Shown here: one piece after another, positions 47,815-59,567 of the stretch
Layout of the letters: the number at the start of each line of letters is the position of its first letter
Numbering within the stretch: position 1 is the stretch's first letter
NCBI GenBank assembly: GCA_030737835.1
Contig: JAUJYN010000013.1
Coordinates: forward strand, 2,709,484-2,773,483
Length of the DNA: 64,000 nucleotides
Direction: 5' to 3'
Origin: Acorus gramineus
Taxonomy: Eukaryota > Streptophyta > Magnoliopsida > Acorales > Acoraceae
The notes under the pieces: generated by a model
What the model was told of the DNA's origin: nothing
What the model saw: the letters and a program-made list of their open reading frames with translations, nothing else
Databases searched by the model: none
Made by a program: the position numbers and the translations under genes

Positions 47815-50800
47815 ATGTCAGAAACCAACGGCAACCCTACTCTTCTGACACCGGCGGCTTCGAAGGTATCTCGTCAGTCTACTTCGTCATTTATCTATGA
47901 GGACATCTCGGGGTCCGTTCCTGCTACGCAAAGACAACGACCTTCTAAGCAGCGTTATCAACCAAAAGGCCGAGGACATCATCTTCCTCTTGTTGCAGCT
48001 ACGACTGCTACTTCGATTGCCTCCATTCAGTCACACTCGGATATGCTTGTCCAGATCAGTCAGCGCCTAGACCACCTGATTCTGCAGCAGTCACTTTCTG
48101 GTGCTTCTACTCCCTTTGCCTTGTCTTCTACTATGGGTACTCCTGCTTATTGGATTTTTGATTCGGGTGCCTCACATCACATGACTCCTGATAGTTCTAT
48201 CCTCATTGCATGCTCACCTGCACCCTCACACCTCCCTTCGATTCATACTGCTAATGGCTCTCCTTTAGTCATCACGCAGTGTGGATCGATCACCACCACA
48301 TCCCACCCTACTGGCCGCCTTTCATTACCATTTGTTTTGCATGCTCCTGAGCTTTGCATGAATCTTGTGTCTATTAGTAGATTGTGTGATTCTGGATTCA
48401 CCATTACCTTTACCTCTTCTGGGTGTTCTGTGCAGGATCCACGTTCAGGGCAGAGGATTGGTGTTGGTCGTCGGATTGGCGGACTGTATTATGTGGAGTA
48501 TCTTTATCTTCCTGTACATGATCCCTCAGTTTTCTGTGGCACTGTCACCTCTGATACTGACTTGTGGCATAAGAGGTTAGGCCATGTTTCTGAATCTCGT
48601 CTTAAAGACCTTATTAAGTCTGGTGATTTAGGTCATGTTTCTTTCTCTCCTCTTTCTGTTTGTGAGAGCTGTAAATTAGCCAAACCTGTTGCTACTCCAT
48701 TCCATTCTAGTAATCATCAGTCCTCTATTCCATTTGAGCTTGTTTATTCTGATATCTGGGGTCCTTCTCATATCACGTCAAAGAATAGTTTTTCGTATTA
48801 TATCAGTTTTATTGATGACTATTCTCGCTTTACCTGGATTTATTTATTGCGTCATCGATCTGAGGTCCCAAAGATATATGAGGTTTTACCACTATGATTC
48901 ACACCCAGTTTCAGACTCGTATCAAAATCTTTAGGTCTGATTGTGCTCGAGAATATATTTCTTCCACGATGCGTTCTCTTCTTCAATCTCATGGCACTCT
49001 CTTTCAGCAATCATGCCCTTATACTCATGAGCAGAATGGTGTTGCTGAAAGAAAACATCGCCATATTCTTGAGACCGCTCGTTCCCTCTTACTTTCTTCT
49101 TCAGTCCCCAGCACATACTGGGCTGAGGCTGCTCTTCTATCTGTTCATCTTATCAATATCACTCCCTCTTCTGTCCTCTCCGGTATGACTCCTCATGAGC
49201 ACCTTTACTCTTCCAAACCTGATTATAGTAGACTTCGCACTTTTGGATGTACTTGTTTCGTGCTTCTCCCTCCTCATCAACGCACTAAGTTGGCCGCTCG
49301 GTCAGTTAAGTGTGTATTCTTGGGGATTGTTTCGAACACAAGGGATATCGCTGCTACGATCCTATTGGAGATCGTTTTTGGATAGCTCGTCATGTGTCAT
49401 TTGTCGAAGATGTTCCCTATTTTTCTTCTACACCCACTGCCTCCTCTCCTCCGGCGCCTTCTCCTGTTCAGGCCTCTCCTATTGAGTCTCTACCTCTTCT
49501 CGGGCCGTCTGTTCTGCTTGAGCCCACTCCTATTTCTGTTCTCCCTGAGTCTCATCTTGGCATTCCCACTGCTGACTCTCCTGGTTCTTCGTCTCCTCTT
49601 CACACTCCTGCAGCCAACTCCCATGGTCCTCCCTGTTCTCCTCCTATTGTGTCTCCTCTTGCTCCTTCCGCAGATGACTCCGCTGGTACTCCGTCTTCCA
49701 CGGCTAACACACCTCTCTCTGATGTGGATCCTCATCCCTTGACTCGCTACCCTCAGCGTGAACATCATCCGCCTGATCGTTTCAGTTTTGACTCTGGACC
49801 ACTTGACCGATTTGGCTTTGCATCAGTGAGTACCTATTCTCCAGAATTTCAGGCCTATCTCACCGCTATACATGCCCATCGTGAGCCCCGATCTTATCGA
49901 GAGGCAGTCGAGTACCCTGAGTGGCAGCAGACTATGGTTGAGGAGTTTCAGACGTTTGAGCAGACACAAACCTGGGATGTTGTTCCCCTTCCGGATGGTG
50001 TTACCCCTATCAGCTGCAAGTGGATTTTCAAGATCAAGCATCGCCCTGATGGTTCCATTGAACGACATAAGGCTCGTCTTGTTGCCAGAGGTTTCACTCA
50101 GGAGTATGGCATTGACTATGAGGAGACCTTTGCTCCTGTTGCTCAGATGACTACTGTTCGCACCCTTCTCGCTGTTGCTGTTCGTCGCTGGCCTCTCTTT
50201 CAGATGGACGTGAAGAATGCTTTTCTTCATGATGATTTATCTGAGGTTGTTTATATGCAACCACCTCCAGGTCTCAGCACTCCTCCTCAGCATGTTTGTC
50301 GTCTTTGGCGGGCTATATACGGACTGAAACAAGCTCCTCGTGCCTGGTTTGAGCGTTTTCACAGTGTTATTCTGACAGCTGGTTTTGTTGAGAGCCACCA
50401 GGACCACTCTATGTTTGTGCGATCCTCATCGCAGAGGCGGGTAATCCTTCTTCTATATATTGACGACATGATTATTACTGGCGATAACTCCACTAATATT
50501 ACTCGGGTCAAGAATCACCTCAGTCGATAGTTTCAGATGAAAGATCTTGGTACTCTTCGCTACTTCCTTGGTCTCGAGATTGCACAGAGTGATCGTGGGA
50601 TTCTGCTTTCTCAACAGAAGTATACAGCAGACATTTTAGAGCGTGCTGCCCTCTCCGATACCCGCAGTGCGGATACTCCTCTCGAGCTTAATGTGAAGCT
50701 TCGTCCTACGGATGGTGAGCTCCTCTCAGATCCTACTCGATACAGACAGATCGTGGGTCAGCTTGTGTATCTCTGCATCACCGGACCTTGCATTGTTCAT

Positions 50801-51403
50801 GCAGTTAGTATTGTTAGCCAGTTTGTCTAGGCTCCTTGATCAGTGTATTATGCTGCTCTTATGCGAATTCTTCGATATTTTCGTGGTACTATCACTAGAT
50901 CGATCTATCTGTCATCCTCTTCGACTCTGGTTCTCAAGGCTTACACTGATGCTGATTGGGCTGGAGACCCGACGACTAGACGCTCCACCACTGGTTTCTG
51001 CATATTTCTCGAAGATTCTATCATCTCTTGGCGCAGCAAGAAACAGGAGGTTGTTTCTCTTTCCAGCACTGAGGCTGAATATCGAGCCATGGCTATCACC
51101 ACCAAGGAGATTGTTCATCTCAGACGTCTCTTGGTGGATCTAGGAGTTACTATGACTGGTCCTACTCCTCTTCACTATGATAACCGGTCTGCTATTCAGA
51201 TTGCTAGCAATCCGGTCTTTCATGAGAGGACCAAACACATTGAGATCGATTGTCACTTCGTTCGTCAGCACTTTCTTGCAGAGACATTATCGCTTCCGCA
51301 TATCTCCTCTGCTGAGCAGCTTGCTGATTTCTTTACGAAGTCACATCCAATTTCTCGATTTCAGTTTCTTCTTCGCAAACTCACTTTGTATGATCTACCG
51401 TGA
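47815..51403 (+). pseudogene. Copia 2 polyprotein, truncated gag, two frameshifts and two stops
   Basis: ATG 47815 opens only a short gag remnant without the capsid-type UBN2 region or CCHC knuckle; it runs straight into protease (WIFDSGASHHMT), pre-integrase (LWHKRLGHVSESRL), integrase (FIDDYSRFTWIY; EQNGVAERKHRHIL), RT (YIDDMIITGDN) and RNase H (TDADWAGD; LSSTEAEYRAM). Frame changes near 48890 and 49325; TAG stops at 50528-50530 and 50828-50830. Ends TGA 51401-51403. Non-autonomous. Confidence 0.9.
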
Positions 51404-51416
51404 AATTGAGGAGGGC

Positions 51417-51551
51417 TGTTAGATTATATGTGTTATCTTATAATGTGTGTAGTGTATTACACGTGTAACTCCTAGACATTTGTATATATAAAGGGATTAA
51501 CCCCTAAGTGGAATACAAGGATTCCCATTATTTCATTCTCTCATTCTAACA
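51417..51551 (+). repeat. 3' LTR of Copia 2
   Basis: Same 135-bp sequence with one C/T difference from the 5' LTR. Confidence 0.93.
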
Positions 51552-51812
51552 CTTTGATAAAACGTGCATATCACTCCATTTCAAATTGAATGAACCCATT
51601 TTTAACAAGTGTAAGAAAAAATTCAATGAGATATATACATCATCTAACGAAGTATATGCTTAATTAAATCTGTAACGAGGTATATAAGATCTGTGTTTTG
51701 GACTGAGAATAAAACTGAGAGTAGCAACACTCTTTCCATTATGATCCCAATGCCTTATCAGTACATTATAAATTGAAACATCATTATTATACAAACAAAA
51801 AACACAGTGGTC

Positions 51813-54734
51813 TCAAAGTTTGTTGAGAATGACTTGAGCTCCATATTGTGGCTGAAGAGTGATGACAGTGTAAGGCGCATGCGTATAAGATGGTGAGAGC
51901 TGAAAAGAGAAGTTCTGCAAAATCATACTCAGAGCCATCTTGGCTTCAATCACAGCGAAATTCTGGCCTAGACAGATTCTGGGCCCCCATCCGAATGGTA
52001 AGAACGCGTTTGGATCCTTGGACGCCTTTGAAACTCCTTGTGAGAACCTCTCTGGTTTGAACTCTTCGGCATCTTTTCCCCAAAGGTCATGATCGTGATG
52101 GAACAGAATTGTCGGTAACAGGAGGTCGACACCGGCAGGGAAGGATACACCTCCCAGCTCGATTTGCTTGTATGCATGTCGGAATAGCGCGACTACCGGA
52201 GGATACAACCTCATTGCCTCATGCAGTATCATGGTTACCTAAAAAGAGAGATCAATAGTTTCACTTTCAGCTAAGCAACAGCAGCAAAAATACAATATGG
52301 ATCAATCAAGAGTGCCTGCTGAGCCACTCAGATTCATTTTTTTTGTAAAATCAGTTCTTGAAGTGTTAAGAGTCTACTAAACAGACTTTATGACAAAGCT
52401 GGCTGTGAGTAGTCCTTACAAAAAACCAAATTAAGAGTTTGAAAATTGTTACAAGCATAGCCTTAATCATGCATTGATTTATACTCACTATCTTGAGGTG
52501 AGACACACTATCGAAATCAGGCACCTTCTTCCCGCATATCTGAAGGACTTCTTCCCGTGCCCTCTCTTGCCAATCTGGATACATGGCCAAGAGAACCATT
52601 GTCCATGTTAGCCAAACTGCTGTGGTCTCTTGTCCGGCGAAGTAGAACAGCTTGCATTCCTCTATTATGTCTTCGATTGTCAGTGCATATGTCCTTGTTG
52701 GGTTGTTCAAGCTTCCTTGGAGATCATCACAATATGTGGACTGCAAGAGCAGTCCCAATAAGTCATTGCTGTTGGACTCACTATTTGCAACAGCGCACTG
52801 CTTTTTACGGATCAAACCTGTTAACATGGATTTGATTTCTTTATCGATGCGCATTCTGCGCCTGTTCTTTCTTGTTGGAAGGAATCTACATGAGCCATCA
52901 AAATAATAGTATATGAATCAAAAGCTTGCATATATCATTTGCTCACAGGATCAACGCCCTTAAAACACAAGGAAAGACTATGGTCTATGGATGCGAGACA
53001 ATTTCCCAAGCCACATGATCACATTCTATCTTACATTTATTACAGTTTCTCTAACAACAAGGGGAAATGATTCAAAATGTGTTGGGTAAAAAAATTGGTC
53101 AAGTTTTTGGTCACAGGATCAACGCCCTTACAACACAAGGAAAGACTATCGTCTATGGATGTGAGACAATTTCCCAAGCCACATGATCACATTCAATCTT
53201 ACATTTATTACAGTTTCTCTAAAAACAAGAACAGAGGAAGATGGTACATCTAAACATTGTACTGTTGTGATGAAATTTAAAGTACTTAGGAACAATTTCC
53301 ACCATTAGTCAGACACACTTCAAAATCATGTAGGCTTTTGTAAATCAAATGAGGGAAAAAATGAAGAAGAAACATAGAAATGCAGGTGCACCTGAAGCCG
53401 GGGACATAAACAGAGCGAGCAGCTTCCAAGACCAGAATCACCTGCTCCTTCTGCAGCTGGAATATCATCTTTCCTTCCTCGTAGTTGCTCCCGAATGCCG
53501 TCCGGGAAATCACGTCGCCGGTGAGGTTTTGAAGCTCAGGCCACACATCCAATTCACATGACCCATCACCACCAATCAAGCCCTCCCATCTCTTTATGAA
53601 CTCCACACAACTAGTTTGTAAAGCTGGCACCATCCCCTACAAATCCAGTAAGGATCAGTCATTTCTGCAATCACTTTTGTAATCCCAACACATTTTGATT
53701 TGTTTTTAATGTTCGAACATATCTGATTGAACGAATTGAATCTATATCTTTTTTTACATCTTCAGTTTTCAGAGTACATACTCAACCTTGTACAGTTGTA
53801 CATACTTCAAATTTTCTTAAAAATAAAAAGAGAATAACCTTGTACTATACAAGTTGTACATAGTTAAAAAAATCAAATGCTTGATAAGGACCATAAGAAT
53901 GTATGCATGAGTTATATATCAGCGCCCCAATCAATAGATAAGATTTAGTCAATGTTGGATTCAATTGGTGCTTATCATCCTAGAACTCAAATGTTTCACA
54001 TGCGAGATGACACGTATTAGTTCTTCACAAGACAAGGTGAGGACAAAAAGAAATGGAATGCATCCATTGTCCCAATCAAGGGACAATCCAGTCAGCGCTG
54101 ATTTCCATCAGCACCTGTCAATCCTTACATATGCTTAAAAGTTAAATGTGAAATGATACATATGTCAGGTCATCATTCCAATCAATGACATCCCTGAAGA
54201 GCCCAAAACATAAAAGCCAAGTTTAGCAAAACGTACCTTCAACTTCTCCAAGTGAAAAGCAGGGGTGATGAGCCTCCTCCTTCTGACCCAATTCTCCCCT
54301 TCAAGAGAGGAGACCCCCATCGCCAACAGTTTGATCAGAGGGTTCACCGGAGGCTTCTGGAAGTGCCCGAACTTGTTCGACAGCACTTCCTTCACCAGCT
54401 CAGCCTCCCAAACCACCACTCTCGGACTCGTCCCGACCCACACCAGTGACTTCATACCGTGCTTCTGCACCGTCTGATAAACGAAAGGCAGGGCACGTGG
54501 CACTATCTGGTGGGTGAGACTTATGGGTCTTGACCAGGAGTCCTTGATGAGCTTGAGTTCCTCCTTCATGTCACCAAACAAGAGCCTGTATGGGTTGCCT
54601 TTGATGCCTTGTTGGTTCAGCTGCCTCTCTAGACATCTGGGTCTCCACCATATTGAGATTGTGACTTTGGCTGCACAGAAGAGTAGCAGAGATGATGAGA
54701 TTAATAAGAGGATGTATTGTAGCAGAGACTCCAT
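51813..54734 (-). CDS. CYP72A-type cytochrome P450 gene 3, apparently intact
   Basis: Exons 54734-54237, 53636-53392, 52885-52489 and 52238-51813: 498, 245, 397 and 426 bp, identical in length and phase to gene 1, encoding 521 aa. ER-membrane monooxygenase using NADPH-P450 reductase. Visible parts: hydrophobic anchor [46 protein letters not shown] (331-336), ExxR (EAMR, 387-390), PERF (442-445) and haem motif [10 protein letters not shown] with Cys469. All borders are GT-AG. CYP72 family members act on terpenoids, triterpenes and gibberellins; the exact substrate cannot be told. Convergent to gene 1 and very similar, so probably the functional partner now that gene 1 is broken. The third intron start (GTGAGT) and the codon split at Arg248 match gene 1. 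Confidence 0.93.
52943..53230. repeat. Tandem duplication in intron 2 of P450 gene 3
   Basis: About 117 bp starting ACAGGATCAACGCCCTTA is repeated with 168-bp spacing (52945 and 53113), differing at a few bases. Gene 1 intron 2 lacks it. Confidence 0.85.
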
Positions 54735-54810
54735 TTTTCTTTTTATGTGTCTGTCTATTGCATGAGAGCAGAGAGGATGACTTTGTTGGGCGTTTATATG
54801 GGGACCTCTT
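54735..54810 (-). promoter_or_regulatory. Core promoter of P450 gene 3
   Basis: On the minus strand TATAAA lies at 54798-54793, about 60 bp before the ATG (54734), in CCATATAAACGCCC. The leader contains a CATGCAATAG-like A/C-rich stretch. Confidence 0.5.
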
Positions 54811-57343
54811 TTTTTGTTTAGGGAATAAGCCCGGATAACCACGGATAATCTTGAATAAGAAATAAATGGTGTTTGAAACTCTGGATAACACCTGATAAAG
54901 TATACAATAATAAACTGGTATAAAATGGTATATGAATTAAAGTTATTATCCTACATTATTTCATTCCAAAAAATATGTTAGTCCACTGTCAAATCAACTA
55001 TCGTCACATCTTATAAATCACCTGTCAAATCAACTATCATTATTTTTACACCTTTTATAAATCTTTATTCATACTTTATTCTTACGTTTACTTACAAGAA
55101 TAATTTAAAACGTAATCAAATATAAAATTATTTTATTTTTATTTATACTTATTTATGTTTAAATAAATAAATATATATAAAAATAAATTCTATTCCTGTT
55201 TTCAATGCGCTTAGTCTTTTTAATGTTTTATAATATAGTTCGATTGATACGTATACAGGTGTCTTACAGTGGTTTGTGGAAGCGAGTGACACCAAGTTGT
55301 TCCCTTGGGGACCAAGTTTTGATGACATTAGATTCTTTTTTCTTCTACGTGTCTGATTTGCTTTTGTTTTATTATATATAAAATATATATTTATATACTT
55401 GGTGGGTTTTTTTTTTTTTTCTTTCACATTTCAGTCAATAATTGTGGCTATGCACAGATGATGCCCCAACGCCAATATACTCTGAATTGATAAGTTGTAC
55501 AGTAAAAAAATTTCTATATGGTGTATTGAACATTTCAAGTATTTTTATGATGGATTTTATAAGTTTTGTTGAGCTTGTTTTATAAAAGAATTCATTTTCA
55601 GTTGTGATTTTTCTGTTTTGGAAAAAATGATTATAAATTTCATTTTCATTCATAGCTATAAATAGCTAGTAATATAGTGTAGATTACTGGATGACATTCC
55701 CAGTGAAACCCAATTGTACTTCCAGCACTTGATCAAGAGATCCAAGTGTAGATTACTGGTCTTCTGTTTCTTGTCAATGAAGAAATGTATTGTTTGGGAA
55801 CTGAATATCCCTTGAGAAGAATGTCATGCAAGATGGATTCTTTCTTGGTCCCCACTCCATTTCTTAGTCGGACCACATGGTTGAGAAACTACTACATTGA
55901 AATTGGCCTGTTGTTATAGCTTTTTACTTGGATGTGTGATCTTTTTAATGGAAGCTTCTCACTTGGTCGGAGAGTGTGCCTTGAAGACAATGAGAAGGAT
56001 GATAAAATTATGAGCATTATTACACGCAATCTTGTAGACAGTTCTATATATCTCATTAGCCTTCTAGTTTGTTAAAAATGAGTTTATTGAATTTGAAATG
56101 GAGCGATATACAAGGGTGTTAGTCAACTCTCCCCATCCTTTAGTGGTGTAGTTAGATGCCTTCATTCTAGCTCACGTGAATCAAGCAATTTTCAAGATTC
56201 ACAATCCTTAGGATTAGGTTTACAAAACTGATTTTTACCTCTAAGTCCTTTGCTCAGTTAATTGGCTATAATCATCACCCCACAAGGGGAATAAAACAGT
56301 TGTGTTGCCAGAGGGGGATGCTTGGCCAAAGATGGATTTCAATGGTGACAACAACCGGATTAGATGTTCGGCCAAATGTTAATGATGGTTCCTACACAAC
56401 CATTAATCAAACTTCTAATTAGAAACAATTGTTTCACTGTCTTGAATAGATGAAAGAATGTAAATTACTGTTGTGTTTTATCCTTGTTAAGTTCTAATAT
56501 GACACTTCTCCAAGTGATGTTTATTAACACCCTATAATTAAGTTGTGACTTGAATGGCTCTTGATGAAAAAATTTGAAATCAATCAGGTCATGATTTCGA
56601 GTCTCAGAGATCACCTAACAAAAAAAAAAAAAAAAACGTATAAGTACTATCAAATTCATCACATTATTGATCATGCATTTTTTATGTCTCTTCTTATTCA
56701 TTTTTTTATTTATTTATGAAGTGATGCCAAACTTATGAGGTTGTCATATAATTCTTCTTTTTTATAAGAAAATCACTGATACAATTATAGTAGGATCGGG
56801 CACAAGAACTTGGCTCTACTCTCAACTGCATTTAGGAGCACTGTGCATATTCCCTGCAAATAAAATAGATTAAATTTTTAAAATTAATCATAATTATATT
56901 CATATTTTTTTGCTATGAAATTTAACCAACAAAGGGGTTTAGACTAATCGGTTGACTGGTTGAGGTTGAGACAATGGTACAATTCCCTGCACGATGTGAG
57001 ACAAGGCATGCAAATAAAATGTGGATATGTTAAGATATAATATTGAAATTTTAGTTCTAAATTTTCTTTTAATCAAATTTGCTATTGATTTGTTAAATAA
57101 CTATGGACTGAAATTGAGTAGATTTGAGGGCTATATGTAACACCAGTCCATGACACATTCAATTCCGAGCATGGGCTGGGCAAAAAGGAAATACTCAATT
57201 GACTTTTGAGCGTTAATGCACTCCGTTGGTTTGACAATCTAATCTACAGCTCTATAGATTATAATAACATAATATTTATTGTGCTATTATAGTGTATAAG
57301 ATTTTATCATATTGTATGGCGTAAAATAAATTTTATTTTTTTA
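54811..57343. other. Non-coding interval between P450 gene 3 and the Pack-MULE
   Basis: No gene recognised. AT-rich up to 55440. 56010-56110 carries a worn piece of MITE R (ATATATCTCATTAG, AAATGAGTTTATTGAA). A poly-A run sits at 56621-56637. Confidence 0.5.
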
Positions 57344-57352
57344 AAATAAAAA

Positions 57353-57437
57353 AGAGAAATTAATTAGAGGTCCCTGGAGACACCCGTGTAATTACAATAG
57401 GTCCCTTGACTTTTTCTTCTTTTCTTTGGGTCCCTAA
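57353..57437 (+). repeat. Left TIR of the Pack-MULE
   Basis: AGAGAAATTAATTAGAGG start; inverted partner at 60957-61041. Confidence 0.85.
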
Positions 57438-58149
57438 GTTAGTGGTGGTATTTTTTTTGAGTCCTTCCATCCAACTTCCATCCATTATAGTTATTTGTCT
57501 TCCTTTTTTACTCCCAAGTGAACATTAACTTCCTATCTCCCTAACCTCTCTTTCTCCCCCAACCTCTCTCACCCCAAGTTTTCCTTCTCCCCCAATCTCT
57601 CTCTTTCTCCCCCAAACAACTCAAAAATCTGTCAAACTACCTCCATGAGCCCCCATTGCGCCGATCTCGCCCCCAAACAACTCCGACCCCCCCCGACCGT
57701 CTCCGTGTACCCCAAGACACCCCTCACCCACCGCCTGCGACCCCAACCCCCCGATCGCGACCCCGACCTCCCCCGAGCCCTGATCTCACCCCTTAAGGTA
57801 CCAATGTATGTTTTTTTTATGGAATCTTGTTGAAATATTGTATTCTTTTTTGTAAATGTTGTAATGTGAGATGTTTGTATGAATGTTCAAAAAATAGAGA
57901 GTTTTCAGAATTTTAAAATGTAAGAGTGTACACAGTGCACTTATCAGTGTACATATACACTACATAGTATAGTGTGCGGCGTTTGTCCATTTTATGTAGT
58001 CGTGCATGTTCTACATTTATGAAATTCTCAAAATTTTACTTTTTATATAGTTATGCATGTTCTTGAACTATGAGATTCTCAAAGTGTGAATAACAGTGTG
58101 CATAAAGAACTTACTAATGTACACTGTCAACAATGTTGTGTTCTGATGG

Positions 58150-58567
58150 TAATATTTTTGAGGTATGTGGGGGACAAGGTGAAGCAGTCAACCTCAATGA
58201 TCACACGTGCACATGTAGAGGTTGACGGTGAATGGGTTGCCATGTGTGTATGCTTGTGCTGCAGTGTGAAATAAACTGCTTCATCAATGATTATTGTTCA
58301 CCGGCGTATTTTCTGTCGGACACATTCTGACAAGCATATGTAAGTGCAATTGTATCTGTGGTGGGCGCTCAAAGACCAGCTGAGGAGATAGATGAAAGGA
58401 TATTCATCAAACCTCCATTTACAAAGATCAGGCCTAGGAGGAAGAAGAAAAATAGGATAGAGTTGCAAGAAGATCCAGATGCGATAACCCACAATAGATG
58501 TTCGAGGTGCAAGGGATTTAGACACAACAGAAAGAGATGCAATAATCTAGTAACCGTTAAAGAATGA
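58150..58567 (+). pseudogene. MULE transposase C-terminal relic (SWIM plus CCHC)
   Basis: FEVCGGQGEAVNLNDHTCTC, then after a stop and a 1-nt shift GLPCVYACAA (a SWIM finger with its histidine read as Tyr), then CFINDYCSPAYFLSDTF, a Lys/Arg-rich linker and the knuckle CSRCKGFRHNRKRC, ending TGA 58565-58567. This is the usual end of MuDR/MULE transposases. The MuDR N-terminal and DDE parts are absent from the element. Confidence 0.72.
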
Positions 58568-58737
58568 TATGTTTTTATGGAAATTTCTTAAACATCTATC
58601 TTTATTTATCAATGATGTACTACTCTATTGATGTTTATGAACATTTGTCTGTCTTTATCAATGTTAAAAGATTGGTGAATAATCTGTGTTTCTTTTAGAA
58701 TGATGTATTTTCTTGATATTCACTTACTATTTCAAGT

Positions 58738-59032
58738 ATAACAGTGTACATATTGTTTATAATGGTGTACATAGTGTGACATACAGAACCTGTAACATGT
58801 ATAACAATATACATACTGTTGCTAACAGTGTACATAGTGTAACACACAGAACCTGTAACAGGTATAACAATGTACATACTGTTGCTAACAATGTATATTG
58901 TGTAACACAGAGAACCTGTAACAGTTATAATAGTGTGCAAATTGATAATAACAGTGTACATATACACATACAATAGGTATAACATCGTATATACAATTAA
59001 TAACAGTGTACATAGTGTAATACAAAACTTGT
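58738..59032. repeat. About 63-bp tandem array
   Basis: Roughly four to five degenerate units around AACAGTGTACATAGTGTAAC, AGAACCTGTAAC and ATAACAATGTACATACTG. Related GTGTACA words also occur near 57925. Keeps open, meaningless ORFs on both strands. Confidence 0.8.
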
Positions 59033-59148
59033 AAAAGTAAATTTAAGAGAGAAGGCACGTAACAATACAATAAAAAAATGGAGAAAACATAGATTTTATT
59101 ATCTTGAAGCCCAATTGAAGTAAAACAATTTACATATAAACATATAAA

Positions 59149-59567
59149 GCTCAGATGGACACCCGTTGTTAGCCATCCGTTTGCAATTTCCCCGATGATT
59201 TTGCAGTTGCTTACAAGCTTGGGCAATATCTCAGATGGAATCCCAAGAACATCTAGTGTGGGTTGGTCTCAATTGAGTGTTTTTAAATCATTAGCATCGT
59301 ACGAGATGCATTTGAGCATTCAGTCACATGCAAAACATGGATTTTGTTGTTGCTATGATCCTCCCCACCGATGCCCTTGCGAGGTTCCATATGAGCCAGG
59401 TATCGATGGTGTCAAAGAGAGCATTGCCATTCTTCACGGCTTCTTTGACAGCGTCTATGGACTCTAACAACCAGAGGATCTTTAATGCGCTGAAGTATGT
59501 ACTAATGGGGAGACCACATGTTTCTACAAGGTGCATTCTGCCACCAGGAAGATCCTTCTCTAGTATC
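59149..59567 (-). pseudogene. Captured glycerol kinase fragment
   Basis: Minus strand, beginning right after an intron-like acceptor (TTGATGCAG|GATACTAGAG at 59567): ILEKDLPGG, VETCGLPISTYFSALKILWL, AVKEAVKNGNALF, TIDTWLIWNL; after a 1-nt deletion HVTECSNASRTMLM, KTLN, then a Trp-to-stop change, DQPTLDVLGIPSEILPKLVS and IGEIANGW, ending just before the GCLGDQHAA segment. This corresponds to a middle stretch of about 135 residues of plant glycerol kinase (GLI1/NHO1 type), which phosphorylates glycerol in the cytosol. Both the N-terminal ATP-binding and C-terminal parts are absent. A shift and a stop exclude function as a kinase. Confidence 0.85.

Larger units (their letters stand above)
46754..51551 (+). 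mobile_element. Copia retrotransposon 2, short LTRs, gag-deleted
   Basis: LTRs 46754-46888 and 51417-51551, 135 bp each, differing at one visible base. Primer site TGGTATCAGAGCC starts at 46889, directly after the LTR; purine tract TGAGGAGGGC before the right LTR. A CTTT duplication flanks it (46750-46753, 51552-51555) and the empty sequence is seen in the R copy at 35930-36165. A 750-bp C-rich leader precedes the ORF, and most of gag is missing. Confidence 0.93.
46655..51732 (+). mobile_element. MITE 'R' copy gamma, itself interrupted by Copia 2
   Basis: R sequence 46655-46753 and 51556-51732 (276 bp together) runs GGAAAAAGATACACTCAGTC ... GAGTAGCAACACTC. It is flanked by a perfect 9-bp duplication TTTCCATTA (46646-46654 and 51733-51741). 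Copy beta lacks it at the same site. Same family as 25148-25425, opposite orientation. Confidence 0.82.

Noticed and set aside
57645..57833. 62-codon Pro-rich ORF in the Pack-MULE
   Set aside because: C-rich sequence without a recognisable domain; a second captured gene cannot be supported.
58695..58985. ORFs on both strands over the 63-bp array
   Set aside because: Periodic peptides produced by the tandem repeat.
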